DNA of 54,802 nucleotides from Clostridioides difficile. GTDB lineage: Bacteria > Bacillota > Clostridia > Peptostreptococcales > Peptostreptococcaceae. This document shows, piece after piece, positions 1 through 11,184 of this stretch (positions are counted from its first letter, which is position 1; each line of letters starts with the position of its first letter). Position numbers and translations under genes: made by a program. The stretch covers positions 1 through 54,802 of the forward strand of contig NZ_OEZH01000031.1 of NCBI RefSeq assembly GCF_900243075.1. The letters are read 5' to 3'. The notes under the pieces are model-generated. The model was not told the origin of the DNA and did not search any database. It saw only the letters and a list, made by a program, of their open reading frames with translations.

Positions 1-12
1 GGACTTGACCAA
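1..12 (+). rRNA. 23S rRNA, last bases of the 3' end (partial)
   Basis: The window opens with GGACTTGACC, which matches the conserved end of Firmicute 23S rRNA (the 3' strand of its terminal helix). A 5S gene follows about 115 bases later, as in a normal rRNA operon. Only this tail is inside the window, so the exact 3' end is approximate. The bases between it and the 5S are an AT-rich spacer with no tRNA. Confidence 0.6.
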
Positions 13-127
13 TATTTATTTGATGTTCATTCATTAAGATATATGTGTAGTTTTTAGAGTGTTAACTCTAAAGAAACTAGTATTACTAGATTCTAAAAAC
101 TTAATAGAAATATTAAGCATAAAAATT

Positions 128-245
<118 letters not shown>

Positions 246-375
246 AATTTTTTTGGGTAAATTTATTAAAATTGAAAAAGTTTTATTTTTTATGTTTAGA
301 CCTTGTAAATTTGGGACATAATATAATTGTAAAACTTAATATAGCAAAAATAAATTACTCAATCTCCCCCACTTA

Positions 376-410
376 AAGACCTCTATCCCCCATAGAGGTC
401 TTTTTTATTT
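376..410 (+). terminator. Rho-independent terminator of the rRNA operon
   Basis: The arms GACCTCTAT and ATAGAGGTC form a perfect stem around a C-rich loop and are followed by a T-run at 401-406. It lies 130 bases after the 5S gene and is the only terminator between it and the next operon. The rest of 246-697 is AT-rich, contains no ORF, and must hold the promoter of the ABC importer; I cannot place that promoter with confidence. Confidence 0.85.
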
Positions 411-697
411 TCAAATCAAATCATATAAAAATAAACAGTTTTATATGCTCTCCTCTAAATTAAAATTATATTGTGATAGTAAACAGTGAACATGAAAAAT
501 ATAGAAAGTTGTATCTAACATAAATAGTATATCAGCTTAACTTTAGTATATTTAACAAAAAATATTTGTAATTTAACCTTTATTTTAATAAGTTTACCAT
601 ATATTCACTTTGTCTTAATATATCCTTTACAAATTAAGAGTATTATTAATCTATAGGTAAATCGTAGAATTAAATCAAATATTTTAGGAGGATAAAA

Positions 698-1768
698 ATG
701 GCAGATATAAGACTAGAAAATGTAACAAAATCTTATAATAAAAAAAATCCCGTTATAGAAAACTTAAATCTTACTATAGAAGATGGCTCTTTTACAGTGT
801 TGGTAGGCCCAAGTGGATGTGGCAAATCTACTACATTAAGAATGATTGCAGGTCTTGAAGATATAACTTCAGGTAAGTTGAAAATTGAAGATAATGATGT
901 AACAAAAACGGATGCTAGTAAAAGAGATATAGCTATGGTATTTCAAAACTATGCATTATATCCACATATGACTGTTAGAGAAAACATAGAATTTGGTCTT
1001 AAAAACAAGAAAGTAGTAAAAGAAAAAAGAGAAAAACTTATAACAGAAGTTATTGATGTAGTAGGGTTGAAAGAATATTTAAATGTGAAACCAGGTAACT
1101 TATCTGGAGGTCAAAGACAAAGAGTAGCACTTGCTAGAGCAATGGTTAAAAATCCAAAGGTATTTTTAATGGATGAACCATTATCAAATTTGGATGCTAA
1201 ATTAAGAAATCAAATGAGAACTGAATTAATACAACTACATCAAAAATTAAAATCTACATTTGTTTATGTAACTCATGACCAGGTTGAGGCAATGTCGATG
1301 GCTGATAAGATAGTTATAATGAACAAAGGAAAGATAATGCAAATAGGTTCTCCAAAAAAGATATATCAAAATCCTAAAAATTTATTTGTGGCTCAATTTA
1401 TTGGGAATCCTTGTATGAATATATTAGATATAAAAAATGATGTCAAATTTGGATTTAGACCAGAAAAAGCAACACTAGAGAGTATAAATATAGATGGGAA
1501 AAATGATGATGTATTTAGCCTATTTGGAAAAGTCATGACTAAAGAAGTATTGGGAAATGAAACTATATATTGTTTATCTGTTCTTGATAATGAGATAAGA
1601 GTCAAAACAGAAAATGATATATTTGATATTGGAAGAACTTTGAGAATAAGTATATTAGAAAAAGACTTATATTATTTTGATAAAGACGGAGAAAGAATAG
1701 AAGACTTAAAAATATGCAAAAATATGTATTCTAAAATTAAAGGAGATATTTATGAAAAAGCAATTTAA
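698..1768 (+). CDS. Carbohydrate-type ABC importer, ATP-binding protein (UgpC/MsmK family)
   Basis: This is the cytoplasmic ATPase of a CUT1-type importer. The N-terminal P-loop domain has Walker A (GPSGCGKST, about residue 37), the Q-loop (VFQNYALYPHMT), the signature LSGGQRQRVALARA and Walker B (VFLMDEPLSNLDA), with a switch histidine in YVTHDQ. A C-terminal MOP/TOBE-like extension (about residues 235-350) is typical of MalK/UgpC proteins. At 356 aa it has the usual length. The start follows TAGGAGG. Its end overlaps the first permease gene by 17 bases, so the two are translated together. It is the first gene of a five-gene operon. The exact substrate cannot be read from this subunit. Confidence 0.92.
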   Translation: MADIRLENVTKSYNKKNPVIENLNLTIEDGSFTVLVGPSGCGKSTTLRMIAGLEDITSGKLKIEDNDVTKTDASKRDIAMVFQNYALYPHMTVRENIEFGLKNKKVVKEKREKLITEVIDVVGLKEYLNVKPGNLSGGQRQRVALARAMVKNPKVFLMDEPLSNLDAKLRNQMRTELIQLHQKLKSTFVYVTHDQVEAMSMADKIVIMNKGKIMQIGSPKKIYQNPKNLFVAQFIGNPCMNILDIKNDVKFGFRPEKATLESINIDGKNDDVFSLFGKVMTKEVLGNETIYCLSVLDNEIRVKTENDIFDIGRTLRISILEKDLYYFDKDGERIEDLKICKNMYSKIKGDIYEKAI

Positions 1769-2621
1769 TAAAGCCTATTTATATATAACACCTGCTATCA
1801 TAGGAACTCTATTGTTTATAGTCTATCCAATAATCAAGACAATATCTCTAAGTTTCAAATCAGGTAGTCTTCTTAGTTCAACCTTTGAGAATGTAGGCTT
1901 AAATAATTATACAGAGCTCTTAAAGAATCCAGAGTTTATACAAACTATAACGAATACTGCAATTTACACTTTTTTTATGGTGGCTATATCTATCTCACTG
2001 GCTATTGTACTTGCTGTTTGGTTAAATAAAAATTCTATAATACACAATTTAACACAAAGTATAATTTTTACACCACATGTAATTTCACTAGTATCTGTAG
2101 CTGTATTGTGGCTTTGGATTATGGAACCACAATATGGATTCTTGAACTGGATACTATCGACATTGCATTTACCAACATCAAAATGGCTTTCAAGTGAAAG
2201 TTCAGCGTTAATGTCACTTATTCTAATCGGAATATGGAAAACTCTTGGATACAATATTTTAATAGTGTTGTCAGGACTTAAATCTATACCAAACTATATA
2301 TATGAAGCATCTAAACTAGATAATGCAAATAAGATAACGAATTTCTTTAAAGTGACATTGCCATTATTATCACCAACAATATTTTTTCTTATGATAACGA
2401 CAACAACTGCATCATTTCAAGTGTTTGATGAGATAAGTATAATGACACAAGGAGGTCCATTGGGTTCAACCAACATGTTATCTTATTATATATATGAGTC
2501 TGGATTTATATATTATGATATAGGACAAGCGAGTGCAGCGAGTATGTTTTTGTTAGCTATAGTTATGATTGCTACATATGCTAACTTTAGACTATTATCA
2601 AAGAAAGTTCATTATCAATAA
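1752..2621 (+). CDS. ABC importer permease, UgpA/MalF type
   Basis: This is a 289-aa inner-membrane permease with about six hydrophobic segments, beginning at residues 8-30. It carries the cytoplasmic EAA loop (YEASKLDNANKITNFFKVTLP, around residue 190) that contacts the ATPase. The start follows AAAGGAGATATTT and lies inside the end of the ATPase gene, which suggests coupled translation. With the next gene it would form the heterodimeric channel of the importer. The family handles sugars and glycerol-phosphate compounds; the substrate is inferred only from the downstream phosphodiesterase. Confidence 0.9.
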   Translation: MKKQFNKAYLYITPAIIGTLLFIVYPIIKTISLSFKSGSLLSSTFENVGLNNYTELLKNPEFIQTITNTAIYTFFMVAISISLAIVLAVWLNKNSIIHNLTQSIIFTPHVISLVSVAVLWLWIMEPQYGFLNWILSTLHLPTSKWLSSESSALMSLILIGIWKTLGYNILIVLSGLKSIPNYIYEASKLDNANKITNFFKVTLPLLSPTIFFLMITTTTASFQVFDEISIMTQGGPLGSTNMLSYYIYESGFIYYDIGQASAASMFLLAIVMIATYANFRLLSKKVHYQ

Positions 2622-2662
2622 AGAAAATAGATATTATAAAGCCTATCGAAAAGGAGGATAAA

Positions 2663-3523
2663 ATGGATATTACACAATCTATTAAAAAAGAAAAAGCTGA
2701 TATAAAAAAAATAGCATCAAAATCAATGGAAGTATTAATTCTATTACTCTTGTCTGCAATATTTATATTCCCTTTTATATGGATGTTATCGACATCTTTT
2801 AAAAATCCACAAGAAATGATGCAATTACCACCTACCATCATACCAAATGATATAGTGTTAGAAAATTATAGTACAGCATGGAATTCAGGTCCATTTTTTA
2901 GATATTTGCTAAATAGTATATTTGTAACAGGAAGCGTTTTAATTATACAGTTTTTAGTTATGGTTCCAGCAGCATATGCATTTTCTAAAATTAAATTTAA
3001 AGGTGAAAAAGTGCTATTTGGGCTTTTGCTTATAGGGCTTATGATTCCCCCACAAGTAACTTTTTTACCAGTATATATGATGATGAGCAAGTTTGGATTT
3101 ATAAATACGTATGTTCCACTTATAATTCCATTTATGACATCTTCATTTGGGATATTTCTGCTTAGACAAAATTTTATGCAGATTTCAGATGAGATTATTG
3201 AAGCAGCTAAATTAGATAATGCTTCTGATTTAAAAATAATGTTTAGAATAATGGTTTCTATGGCAAAACCAGCAGTAATAACATTTATATTATTCAATTT
3301 TATATATCATTGGAATAATTATTTCTGGCCTCTAGTAATGACAAATACAGATGCAATAAGAACTTTACCAATAGGAGTGGCACTTCTTAAATCTTCAGAA
3401 GGAATTACTGCATGGAATGTAATAATGGCAGGAAATATAATTTTAATTTTACCAATAATTCTTGTTTATATATTTGCAAATAAAAAAGTAAAAGAAGCTT
3501 TTATGTATTCAGGAATAAAATAA
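2663..3523 (+). CDS. ABC importer permease, UgpE/MalG type
   Basis: This is the second permease, 286 aa. It has a charged cytoplasmic N-terminus of about 25 residues, six hydrophobic segments, and the EAA loop (IIEAAKLDNASDLKIMFRIM, around residue 176). The start follows AAAAGGAGG and lies 41 bases after the first permease. The sequence ends in the usual MalG-like tail (KKVKEAFMYSGIK). It pairs with the upstream permease to form the membrane channel. Confidence 0.9.
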   Translation: MDITQSIKKEKADIKKIASKSMEVLILLLLSAIFIFPFIWMLSTSFKNPQEMMQLPPTIIPNDIVLENYSTAWNSGPFFRYLLNSIFVTGSVLIIQFLVMVPAAYAFSKIKFKGEKVLFGLLLIGLMIPPQVTFLPVYMMMSKFGFINTYVPLIIPFMTSSFGIFLLRQNFMQISDEIIEAAKLDNASDLKIMFRIMVSMAKPAVITFILFNFIYHWNNYFWPLVMTNTDAIRTLPIGVALLKSSEGITAWNVIMAGNIILILPIILVYIFANKKVKEAFMYSGIK

Positions 3524-3553
3524 AAAATAAAAGACTAAATTTGGAGGATGAAA

Positions 3554-4858
3554 ATGAAGCTTAAAAGAAAATTAGCAACAGGATTAGCAATAACACTATT
3601 ATTAGGTTCTTTAGTTGGGTGTTCAAATTCTAACGATTCAGATGCATCTAAAGGAGAAAAGACTGATAGCAATATTACAAAGATAGATTTCTGGGCTCCT
3701 TTGGGTGGAACTAATGGTGAAACTGCACAAAAAATGGTTGACCAATTTAATAGTGAGCATAAAGATATCCAAGTAAATATGCTAAAACAGAAAGACTACT
3801 ATGAAAATGCAACAAAATTGCAGGCAGCTTTAACTTCTAAAGACCAACCAGATGTAACACTATTAGAAATAACTCAAACAGGTACATTCGCATCAGCAGG
3901 TGCTTTAGTAGATATGAGTAAATATTTTGATAAAACATACCAAGAACGATTCTTTTCTGGTCTTTTAACAAATTCATATTACGAGAATAAATTTGTTGGA
4001 ATGCCATTTAATAGAAGTACACCAATATTATACATAAATAAAGATATGGCAACTAAAGCAGGGCTTGACCCTTCAGGTCCAAAGTCATGGGAAGAGCTTA
4101 AAAACTATGCTAGTAAGATGACAAATAAATCAGAAGATACTTATGGTTTTGAAACACCAATAGATATTTGGTTCTATGAAGCTATGGTAATGCAAAGTGG
4201 TGGAGAAATAACTAATGGTAAAAAAGTAGCATTTAATAATGAAGCAGGACAAGCACCGGTTAAGTTTTGGCAAGATATGATGAAAGATGGAATAATGAAA
4301 ATGCCTCCTGGTGAAGATTATAATGCTTGGGATGTAGCAAAACAAGATTTTGTAAATGGTAAAGTAGGTATGATATTTACATCAACAGCAGATTTAGCAG
4401 GGCTTATGCAACAAACACAAGGTAAATTTGAAATATCAACAGCATTTTTACCAAAAAATAAAAAATATGCAACTCCTACAGGTGGAGCAAATCTAGTTAT
4501 GCTTGAAGGTGGAACTGATAAGGAAAAAGAGGCAAGTGCAGAATTTATAGAATGGATGACACAAACAGATAAAATCGTTCAGTTTAGTTCATCAACAGGA
4601 TATTTACCAACAACTGAAGATGCAACAAAATCAGAAAAATTACAAACATTATATAAAGAAAAACCTCAATATAAAGTTGCAACTGACCAATTACAATATG
4701 CTGTTGCACTTCCAATGCTAAATGGATATAAGGAAGCAACTGATAAGTTAATGGATGAGATTAAAAAAGGACTTACTGACTTAAATGTAAATCCAAAAGA
4801 TGCAGTAAGTAAAGGAACTTCTGCAATGCAAGCAGTAATAGATAAAACAAATAAATAA
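3554..4858 (+). CDS. Extracellular solute-binding lipoprotein (UgpB-like)
   Basis: The N-terminus has a lipoprotein signal: KLKRK, a hydrophobic stretch, then the lipobox LVGC at about residues 20-23, so the mature protein is anchored at Cys. The remaining roughly 410 residues look like a CUT1 family-1 solute-binding protein, with an N-terminal KIDFWAPLGGTNGET stretch and a PFNRSTPILYINKDM segment. I chose ATG 3554 over ATG 3548 because the GGAGG at 3543-3547 directly abuts the earlier codon and is 6 bases from this one. It captures the substrate for the two upstream permeases. Confidence 0.88.
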   Translation: MKLKRKLATGLAITLLLGSLVGCSNSNDSDASKGEKTDSNITKIDFWAPLGGTNGETAQKMVDQFNSEHKDIQVNMLKQKDYYENATKLQAALTSKDQPDVTLLEITQTGTFASAGALVDMSKYFDKTYQERFFSGLLTNSYYENKFVGMPFNRSTPILYINKDMATKAGLDPSGPKSWEELKNYASKMTNKSEDTYGFETPIDIWFYEAMVMQSGGEITNGKKVAFNNEAGQAPVKFWQDMMKDGIMKMPPGEDYNAWDVAKQDFVNGKVGMIFTSTADLAGLMQQTQGKFEISTAFLPKNKKYATPTGGANLVMLEGGTDKEKEASAEFIEWMTQTDKIVQFSSSTGYLPTTEDATKSEKLQTLYKEKPQYKVATDQLQYAVALPMLNGYKEATDKLMDEIKKGLTDLNVNPKDAVSKGTSAMQAVIDKTNK

Positions 4859-4920
4859 TTATGTAGACTTGTAAGTTGATTAAAAGTATTTAACAATATA
4901 TGAATGAAGAGGTAATGTAA

Positions 4921-6183
4921 ATGACAAAAGTTATAGTATTATCAGTGGATTCTTTATTTGAAAAAGACCTGGAATTCGTAAAAAATTTACCAAACTTTAA
5001 ATCTATACTAGAAGATTGTTCTATAGTAAAAAATATAAATTGTGTGTATCCCACTCTGACATATCCATGTCATACTAGTATGGTTACAGGAGTATATCCT
5101 AAAAAACATGGTATATATCATAATGAAAAATTTGACCCAAATAAAGAAAATAAAGATTGGTACTGGTATTCAAAGGACATAAAAGCAAAAACTATCATAG
5201 ATGTAGCAAAAGAAAATAATCTAACTACCTCTAGTGTATTATGGCCTGTAATGGGAGCAAATTCAAATATAGACTATAATATTGCAGAAATATGGGCTCC
5301 TAATAGAGAAGATGACCCAAGAGAAACTTTTGAAAGAAGTTCCAGTAAGGTTATAATGGACGGTATTTACAATAGACATTGTCATCATATTGATTGGAAA
5401 TTAGAACCTAATATGGATTTATTTGGAGTAAACTGTTCAGTAGACATAATAAAGGAATATAAGCCAGATTTAATGTTAATACATTTGGCTACATTGGACC
5501 ACACACGACACAATTATGGTTTATTTAATGATGAAGTAAATAAAGCTTTAAAAATGAATGATGAATGGTTAGGAAATATAATTCAAGCTACAAAGGATGC
5601 GGGTACATACGAAGATACAAATTTTATAATACTTGGGGACCACGGTCATCTTAGAGTTGATAAAGTTATAAATCCAAATGTTTTGCTTAAATCAAATGGA
5701 TTTATAACAGTTGAAAATGGAGAAGTTAAGAATTTTGATGCCTATGTAAATTCTTCTGGAATATCAGCTCAAATAATAGTAAATAACTTAGATAGATTAA
5801 CAGAGTTAAGAGAACTTCTTGAAGAATTTAAAGAAGAATTATTCATAGAGAATATTTTTAGCAAAGAGGAAGCATCTAACCTTGGTCTTGAAGGTGATTT
5901 TGAAATGGTAATTGAAGGTATTGAAGGGATTTCATTTGGAAATGATTTAGAAGGAAGTATTATAAAAGATTCAGATATAAAAGATTACAAGTTTGCTGTT
6001 GCGACACATGGTCATTTACCCACTAAAGGTAATAAACCTCCCTTTATAGCTTTTGGACCCAATATTAAAAGTGGTGTGGTTATAAAGGAAGGCGACTTGA
6101 GAGCACACGCAGCAACTATATTAAAGATATTTGATTTAAAGTTAGATGGAGTTGAAAAAGAAGCATTTGATTTTATTATATAA
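4921..6183 (+). CDS. Alkaline phosphatase superfamily phosphodiesterase / nucleotide pyrophosphatase
   Basis: A 420-aa protein with the metal and nucleophile signatures of type I phosphodiesterases (NPP family): SVDS at the N-terminus, YPTLTYPCHTSMVTGVYP with the likely nucleophile Thr (about residues 44-60), LATLDHTRHNYG in the middle, GDHGH (about 240) and a late THGHLP histidine. No signal peptide is visible, so it probably acts in the cytoplasm. It is the last gene of the importer operon, 62 bases after the binding protein and before a terminator. Together they suggest import of a phosphodiester (for example a glycerophosphodiester) followed by intracellular hydrolysis. That substrate is an inference. 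Confidence 0.85.
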   Translation: MTKVIVLSVDSLFEKDLEFVKNLPNFKSILEDCSIVKNINCVYPTLTYPCHTSMVTGVYPKKHGIYHNEKFDPNKENKDWYWYSKDIKAKTIIDVAKENNLTTSSVLWPVMGANSNIDYNIAEIWAPNREDDPRETFERSSSKVIMDGIYNRHCHHIDWKLEPNMDLFGVNCSVDIIKEYKPDLMLIHLATLDHTRHNYGLFNDEVNKALKMNDEWLGNIIQATKDAGTYEDTNFIILGDHGHLRVDKVINPNVLLKSNGFITVENGEVKNFDAYVNSSGISAQIIVNNLDRLTELRELLEEFKEELFIENIFSKEEASNLGLEGDFEMVIEGIEGISFGNDLEGSIIKDSDIKDYKFAVATHGHLPTKGNKPPFIAFGPNIKSGVVIKEGDLRAHAATILKIFDLKLDGVEKEAFDFII

Positions 6184-6215
6184 GTTGAATAAAGTATATA
6201 TTTTCCAGGAATTAT

Positions 6216-6248
6216 AGACTTCTATTGCAAAGATAGGAGTCTTTTTTT
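6216..6248 (+). terminator. Rho-independent terminator of the importer/phosphodiesterase operon
   Basis: The arms AGACTTCTAT and ATAGGAGTCT pair with one G-T pair around a 7-base loop and are followed by seven T. It ends the operon that began at 698. Confidence 0.85.
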
Positions 6249-6297
6249 ATGTTTTAGATTTAAGTAAAATTTAAATGGGTAAAATATTTAAAATAAC

Positions 6298-6327
6298 TTA
6301 AACAATTTTATAAAGGTATGATATAAT
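6298..6327 (+). promoter_or_regulatory. Promoter of uvrBA
   Basis: A consensus -10 box TATAAT at 6322-6327 lies 18 bases after a weak -35 (TTAAAC, 6298-6303). The LexA box begins 12 bases after the -10, where it would cover the transcription start. Confidence 0.6.
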
Positions 6328-6339
6328 AATACATGTTAG

Positions 6340-6351
6340 GAACTAATGTTC
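6340..6351 (+). promoter_or_regulatory. LexA (SOS) box of uvrBA
   Basis: The palindrome GAACTAATGTTC, followed by G, matches the Gram-positive LexA/DinR site GAAC-N4-GTTC. It lies between the -10 box and the ribosome site of uvrB, where a bound repressor would block transcription. Control of uvrBA by LexA is established in Firmicutes. Confidence 0.82.
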
Positions 6352-6369
6352 GTAAAAAGGAGTGATACT

Positions 6370-8340
6370 ATGGATTTTAAAATAAAATCAGACTTCAAAC
6401 CTACAGGTGACCAACCAGAAGCTATTAAATCAATAGTGGATTCTATAAATAGAAATGAGAAATTTTCGACATTATTGGGAGTAACGGGTTCAGGAAAAAC
6501 ATTCACAATGGCAAATATCATTCAACAAGTTAAGAAACCTACCCTAATAATGGCTCATAATAAGACATTAGCAGCACAGCTTTACAGTGAGTTTAAAGAA
6601 TTTTTCCCAGACAATGCAGTTGAATATTTTGTAAGTTACTATGATTACTATCAACCAGAAGCATATGTGGCTCACAGTGACACTTATATAGAGAAAGATG
6701 CAAGCATAAATGATGAAATAGATAAACTTCGACATTCTGCTACAGCATCTATTTTAGAGAGAAGAGATACTATAATAATATCATCTGTATCTTGTATATA
6801 TGGACTTGGTGACCCAAAAGACTATAAAGAACTTATGTTATCTATAAGACCAGGTATGCAAAGAGACAGAGATGATGTAATAAAAAGGTTAATAGAGATA
6901 CAATACGAAAGAAATGACATAAATTTTACAAGAGGTACCTTTAGAGTTAGAGGAGATATACTAGAAATATTTCCAGCTAGTAACGATGAAAAAGCAATAA
7001 GAATAGAATTTTTTGGTGATGAGATAGATAGAGTAACAGAGATTGATTATGTAACAGGGAAGATTGTTGGCACTAGAAATCACGTTGTTATATTCCCCGC
7101 GTCTCACTATGTAACAACTCCAGAAAGAATTGAAAAGGCAATTGTACAAATAGAAGACGAGCTTCAAGAACAAATTAAATTTTTCAAGGAAAATGATAGA
7201 CTTTTAGAAGCCCAAAGAATTGAACAAAGAACTAAGTATGATATAGAAATGTTAAAGGAAATAGGGTTTTGTCAGGGAATAGAGAACTATTCTAGACATA
7301 TTACAGGAAGGTCAGAAGGAGAAAGACCATATACTTTAATGGATTTCTTCCCAGATGATTATTTGATAATTGTAGATGAGGCACATGTTACTATACCACA
7401 AGTAAGAGGTATGTATGCAGGAGACAGGTCTAGAAAGACATCTCTTATAGAGAATGGTTTTAGATTACCTTCTGCACTTGACAATAGACCATTAAATTTT
7501 CAAGAATTTGAAGGAAATATAAATCAGATGTTGTTTGTAAGTGCTACACCAGGACCTTATGAAATTCAACACTCAGAGACTATAGCAGAACAGATAATAA
7601 GACCAACTGGACTTTTAGACCCAATTGTAGAAGTTAGACCTATAAATAATCAAATAGATAATTTGGTAGGAGAAATAACTAAAACTATAGAAAAAAATGA
7701 AAGAGTACTTATAACAACTTTAACCAAAAAAATGAGTGAGGACTTGACTAATTATCTTAAAGAAATAGGGATAAAAGTTAAATATTTACATTCAGATATA
7801 GTTACATTAGAAAGAACAGAAATAATAAGAGATTTAAGACTAGGAAAATTTGATGTGCTTGTAGGAATAAATCTACTTAGAGAAGGATTGGATATACCAG
7901 AAGTTTCACTTATAGCAATTTTAGATGCAGATAAAGAAGGTTTCTTGCGTTCCGAAACAGCTTTAATACAGACTATTGGACGTGCAGCTAGAAATGAAAA
8001 TGGAAGAGTAATTATGTATGCAGACAGAATAACTGACTCAATGCAAAATGCTATTGATGAAACAAAGAGAAGAAGAGATATACAGAATTTATATAATGAA
8101 GAACACAATATTACTCCTAAAACTATACAGAAAAATATAAGAGATAGTATAGAAGCTACTAAGGTGGCAGAGGAAGAAGTTGTATATGGAATATCTGATA
8201 CAGATGATAAAGACGAAATAAGAGCTAATATAGAAAAATTAAAATCAGAGATGATGGAAGCTGCTCAAAACTTACAATTTGAAAGAGCGGCAGAACTGAG
8301 AGATAAAGTGAAACAATTAGAAGAAAAATTGGAAAAATAG
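6370..8340 (+). CDS. uvrB: UvrABC system protein B
   Basis: This is the DNA-damage-verifying helicase subunit of nucleotide excision repair. Walker A (GVTGSGKT) is near residue 37, and the beta-hairpin region [11 protein letters not shown] follows. The helicase motifs [29 protein letters not shown] and QTIGRAARN come in order, and a C-terminal UVR domain (about residues 615-656) binds UvrC. I chose ATG 6370 because AAAAGGAG at 6354-6361 precedes it; an in-frame ATG at 6346 lies inside the LexA box and has no ribosome site. The 656-aa length is normal. It lies 18 bases before uvrA, in an SOS-controlled operon. Confidence 0.97.
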   Translation: MDFKIKSDFKPTGDQPEAIKSIVDSINRNEKFSTLLGVTGSGKTFTMANIIQQVKKPTLIMAHNKTLAAQLYSEFKEFFPDNAVEYFVSYYDYYQPEAYVAHSDTYIEKDASINDEIDKLRHSATASILERRDTIIISSVSCIYGLGDPKDYKELMLSIRPGMQRDRDDVIKRLIEIQYERNDINFTRGTFRVRGDILEIFPASNDEKAIRIEFFGDEIDRVTEIDYVTGKIVGTRNHVVIFPASHYVTTPERIEKAIVQIEDELQEQIKFFKENDRLLEAQRIEQRTKYDIEMLKEIGFCQGIENYSRHITGRSEGERPYTLMDFFPDDYLIIVDEAHVTIPQVRGMYAGDRSRKTSLIENGFRLPSALDNRPLNFQEFEGNINQMLFVSATPGPYEIQHSETIAEQIIRPTGLLDPIVEVRPINNQIDNLVGEITKTIEKNERVLITTLTKKMSEDLTNYLKEIGIKVKYLHSDIVTLERTEIIRDLRLGKFDVLVGINLLREGLDIPEVSLIAILDADKEGFLRSETALIQTIGRAARNENGRVIMYADRITDSMQNAIDETKRRRDIQNLYNEEHNITPKTIQKNIRDSIEATKVAEEEVVYGISDTDDKDEIRANIEKLKSEMMEAAQNLQFERAAELRDKVKQLEEKLEK

Positions 8341-8358
8341 AAAGGTAAAAACAACATT

Positions 8359-11184
8359 ATGGAAGATAAAATTATAATAAGAGGAGCAAAAGAGCATAAT
8401 TTAAAAAATATAGATTTAGAATTACCAAGAGATAAATTTATTGTTTTTACGGGATTGTCAGGGTCTGGCAAGTCTTCTTTGGCATTCGATACAATATATG
8501 CAGAAGGTCAAAGAAGATATGTAGAAAGTTTATCTGCTTATGCTAGACAATTTTTAGGTCAAATGGAAAAACCAAATGTAGAATATATTGAGGGTTTATC
8601 ACCAGCTATCTCAATTGACCAGAAGACTACTTCAAAAAACCCACGTTCTACTGTTGGAACGGTAACAGAAATATATGACTACCTAAGATTATTATTCGCA
8701 AGGGTAGGAGATGTGTATTGTCCTACATGTGGTGAAAAAATAAGTCAAATGACTATTCAAGAAATAGTTGATAAAATGTTAGATTTTCCAGATAGAACGA
8801 AATTGCAAATACTTTCACCAATTGTTAGAGGACAAAAAGGTACACATAAAAAAGTGTTGGATAATATAAAGAAAGAAGGCTTTGTAAGAGTTAGGGTTAA
8901 TGGTGAAAACTATGAAGTTAGTGATGATATAGTCCTAAACAAAAACCAAAAACATAGTATAGAAGTTGTAGTGGACAGGATTGTAATTAAAGATGGAATT
9001 GAATCTAGACTAGCAGACTCAATTGAGACTGCAGTTAAGTTATCTGATGGTCTTGTAATAGCTCAAATAATAGATGGAGAGGAAATTCTTTTTTCAACTA
9101 AATTTGCATGTCCAGAACATGGAATTGGTATAGAAGAATTATCTCCAAGAATGTTTTCATTTAATGCTCCCTTTGGTGCTTGTGATGTTTGTAATGGTCT
9201 TGGAGAAAGTAAAGAAGTTGACCCAGAATTAGTAGTACCAAATAAAGATTTATCAATAAAACAAGGTGCAGTAGCAGCATGGGGGTCAACAGGTGTTAAT
9301 GATGATACTTATTATAGTAAAATGATAAAAAGCTTAGCAGAACATTTTAATGTATCTTTGACAACACCATTTAAAGATTTGCCAGAGGATTTTGTTGAGG
9401 AATTACTTTATGGTAAAGACAATATAATTGTAGAATTTACTTATGAATCAAAATTTGGAGGGACTAGAAATTATAAGTCATATTTTGAAGGAGTAATAGT
9501 AAACTTAGAAAGAAGATATAGAGAAACTAACTCCGACTACATGAGAGATAAGATTGAAGAATATATGGCAGAAAGACCATGTCCAAAATGTAAAGGGTTA
9601 AGACTTAAAAAGGAAGTCTTGTCTGTTTTGGTTGATGGAAAAAATATAATGGAAGTTACGAACTTGTCCGTAAATGAATTGATTGACTTTATGGAAAGTA
9701 TAAACCTTACAGAAAAACAGAGATTTATAGCTCATGAGATTATAAAAGAGATAAAAGGGAGAGCTATGTTCTTAAGAGATGTTGGTCTTGATTATTTAAA
9801 TTTATCAAGAAAAGCTGGAACTCTATCAGGAGGAGAAGCACAGCGTATAAGATTAGCAACTCAAATAGGTTCTGCATTGGTTGGAGTATTATATGTACTT
9901 GATGAGCCAAGTATAGGTCTTCATCAAAGAGATAATGACAGACTAATAGCTACTCTTAGACATCTAACAGACTTAGGAAATACTTTAATTGTTGTAGAGC
10001 ATGATGAAGATACAATGAGAGAAGCTGATTATGTTCTAGATATTGGACCAGGTGCAGGTATACATGGTGGTGAGATAGTTGCGCAAGGAACTTTAGATGA
10101 AATAATTAAAAATGAGAACTCGATAACAGGTCAGTACCTAAGTGGTAAAAAACAAATATTACTTCCTGAGACTACTAGAGAAGGAAATGGAAGTTTTATA
10201 GAAATAGTTAAAGCATCAGAAAATAATCTGAAAAATATTGATGTAAAATTCCCATTAGGTAAATTTACATGTATAACAGGTGTTTCAGGTTCAGGAAAAA
10301 GTACGCTGATAAACGACATCCTTTACAAAGGTGTTGCAAGTAAAGTGAATAGACTTAAACAAAGAGCTGGTAAACATAAGGAGATAAAAGGAATTGAAAA
10401 TATAGATAAAGTTATAAATATAGACCAAAGTCCAATTGGAAGAACACCTCGTTCAAACCCAGCTACTTATACAGGTGTATTTGACTTTATAAGAGATATT
10501 TTTGCAGCTACTAATGAAGCTAAAGCAAGAGGTTATAAAAAAGGAAGATTCAGTTTCAATGTAAAAGGTGGTAGATGTGAAGCTTGTAAGGGTGATGGAA
10601 TAATAAAAATAGAAATGCATTTCTTACCAGATGTATATGTTCCTTGTGAAATTTGTAAGGGTGAAAGATACAATAGAGAAACACTACAAGTAAAATATAA
10701 AGATAAAACTATATCTGATATTCTAGATATGAATGTGGAAGAAGCTGTTGAGTTTTTTGAAAATATACCAAATATAAAAAGAAAACTAGAGACTTTAATG
10801 GATGTAGGACTTTCATATATCAAATTAGGGCAGCCTTCAACTCAATTATCAGGAGGAGAAGCACAACGTATAAAATTAGCTGCTGAACTTAGTAAAAGAC
10901 CAACAGGAAAGACTTTATATATATTAGATGAACCTACTACTGGACTTCATATGGCAGATGTAGACAAGCTAATCCATGTACTACAAAGATTAGCAGATAC
11001 AGGAAATACAATTATAGTTATAGAGCATAATCTAGATGTCATAAAGACTTGTGATTATGTAATAGACTTAGGACCAGAAGGTGGAGATAACGGTGGAACT
11101 ATAGTTGCAACTGGAACACCAGAAGAAGTATCTAAAGTTGAGGGGTCTTACACAGGTCAATTCTTGAAGAAATATTTTTCTTAA
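8359..11184 (+). CDS. uvrA: UvrABC system protein A (excinuclease ATPase)
   Basis: This is the damage-scanning ABC-type ATPase of nucleotide excision repair, 941 aa. There are two P-loops ([13 protein letters not shown] near residue 31, [13 protein letters not shown] near residue 643), two LSGGEAQRI signatures and two DEP Walker B motifs ([24 protein letters not shown]). Three zinc-binding Cys clusters are visible ([39 protein letters not shown]). It follows uvrB by 18 bases, with only a weak ribosome site before its ATG. Confidence 0.97.
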   Translation: MEDKIIIRGAKEHNLKNIDLELPRDKFIVFTGLSGSGKSSLAFDTIYAEGQRRYVESLSAYARQFLGQMEKPNVEYIEGLSPAISIDQKTTSKNPRSTVGTVTEIYDYLRLLFARVGDVYCPTCGEKISQMTIQEIVDKMLDFPDRTKLQILSPIVRGQKGTHKKVLDNIKKEGFVRVRVNGENYEVSDDIVLNKNQKHSIEVVVDRIVIKDGIESRLADSIETAVKLSDGLVIAQIIDGEEILFSTKFACPEHGIGIEELSPRMFSFNAPFGACDVCNGLGESKEVDPELVVPNKDLSIKQGAVAAWGSTGVNDDTYYSKMIKSLAEHFNVSLTTPFKDLPEDFVEELLYGKDNIIVEFTYESKFGGTRNYKSYFEGVIVNLERRYRETNSDYMRDKIEEYMAERPCPKCKGLRLKKEVLSVLVDGKNIMEVTNLSVNELIDFMESINLTEKQRFIAHEIIKEIKGRAMFLRDVGLDYLNLSRKAGTLSGGEAQRIRLATQIGSALVGVLYVLDEPSIGLHQRDNDRLIATLRHLTDLGNTLIVVEHDEDTMREADYVLDIGPGAGIHGGEIVAQGTLDEIIKNENSITGQYLSGKKQILLPETTREGNGSFIEIVKASENNLKNIDVKFPLGKFTCITGVSGSGKSTLINDILYKGVASKVNRLKQRAGKHKEIKGIENIDKVINIDQSPIGRTPRSNPATYTGVFDFIRDIFAATNEAKARGYKKGRFSFNVKGGRCEACKGDGIIKIEMHFLPDVYVPCEICKGERYNRETLQVKYKDKTISDILDMNVEEAVEFFENIPNIKRKLETLMDVGLSYIKLGQPSTQLSGGEAQRIKLAAELSKRPTGKTLYILDEPTTGLHMADVDKLIHVLQRLADTGNTIIVIEHNLDVIKTCDYVIDLGPEGGDNGGTIVATGTPEEVSKVEGSYTGQFLKKYFS

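Noticed and set aside
6346-6369. Upstream in-frame ATG as the uvrB start
   Set aside because: It falls within the LexA box, has no ribosome site, and the AAAAGGAG site fits ATG 6370.
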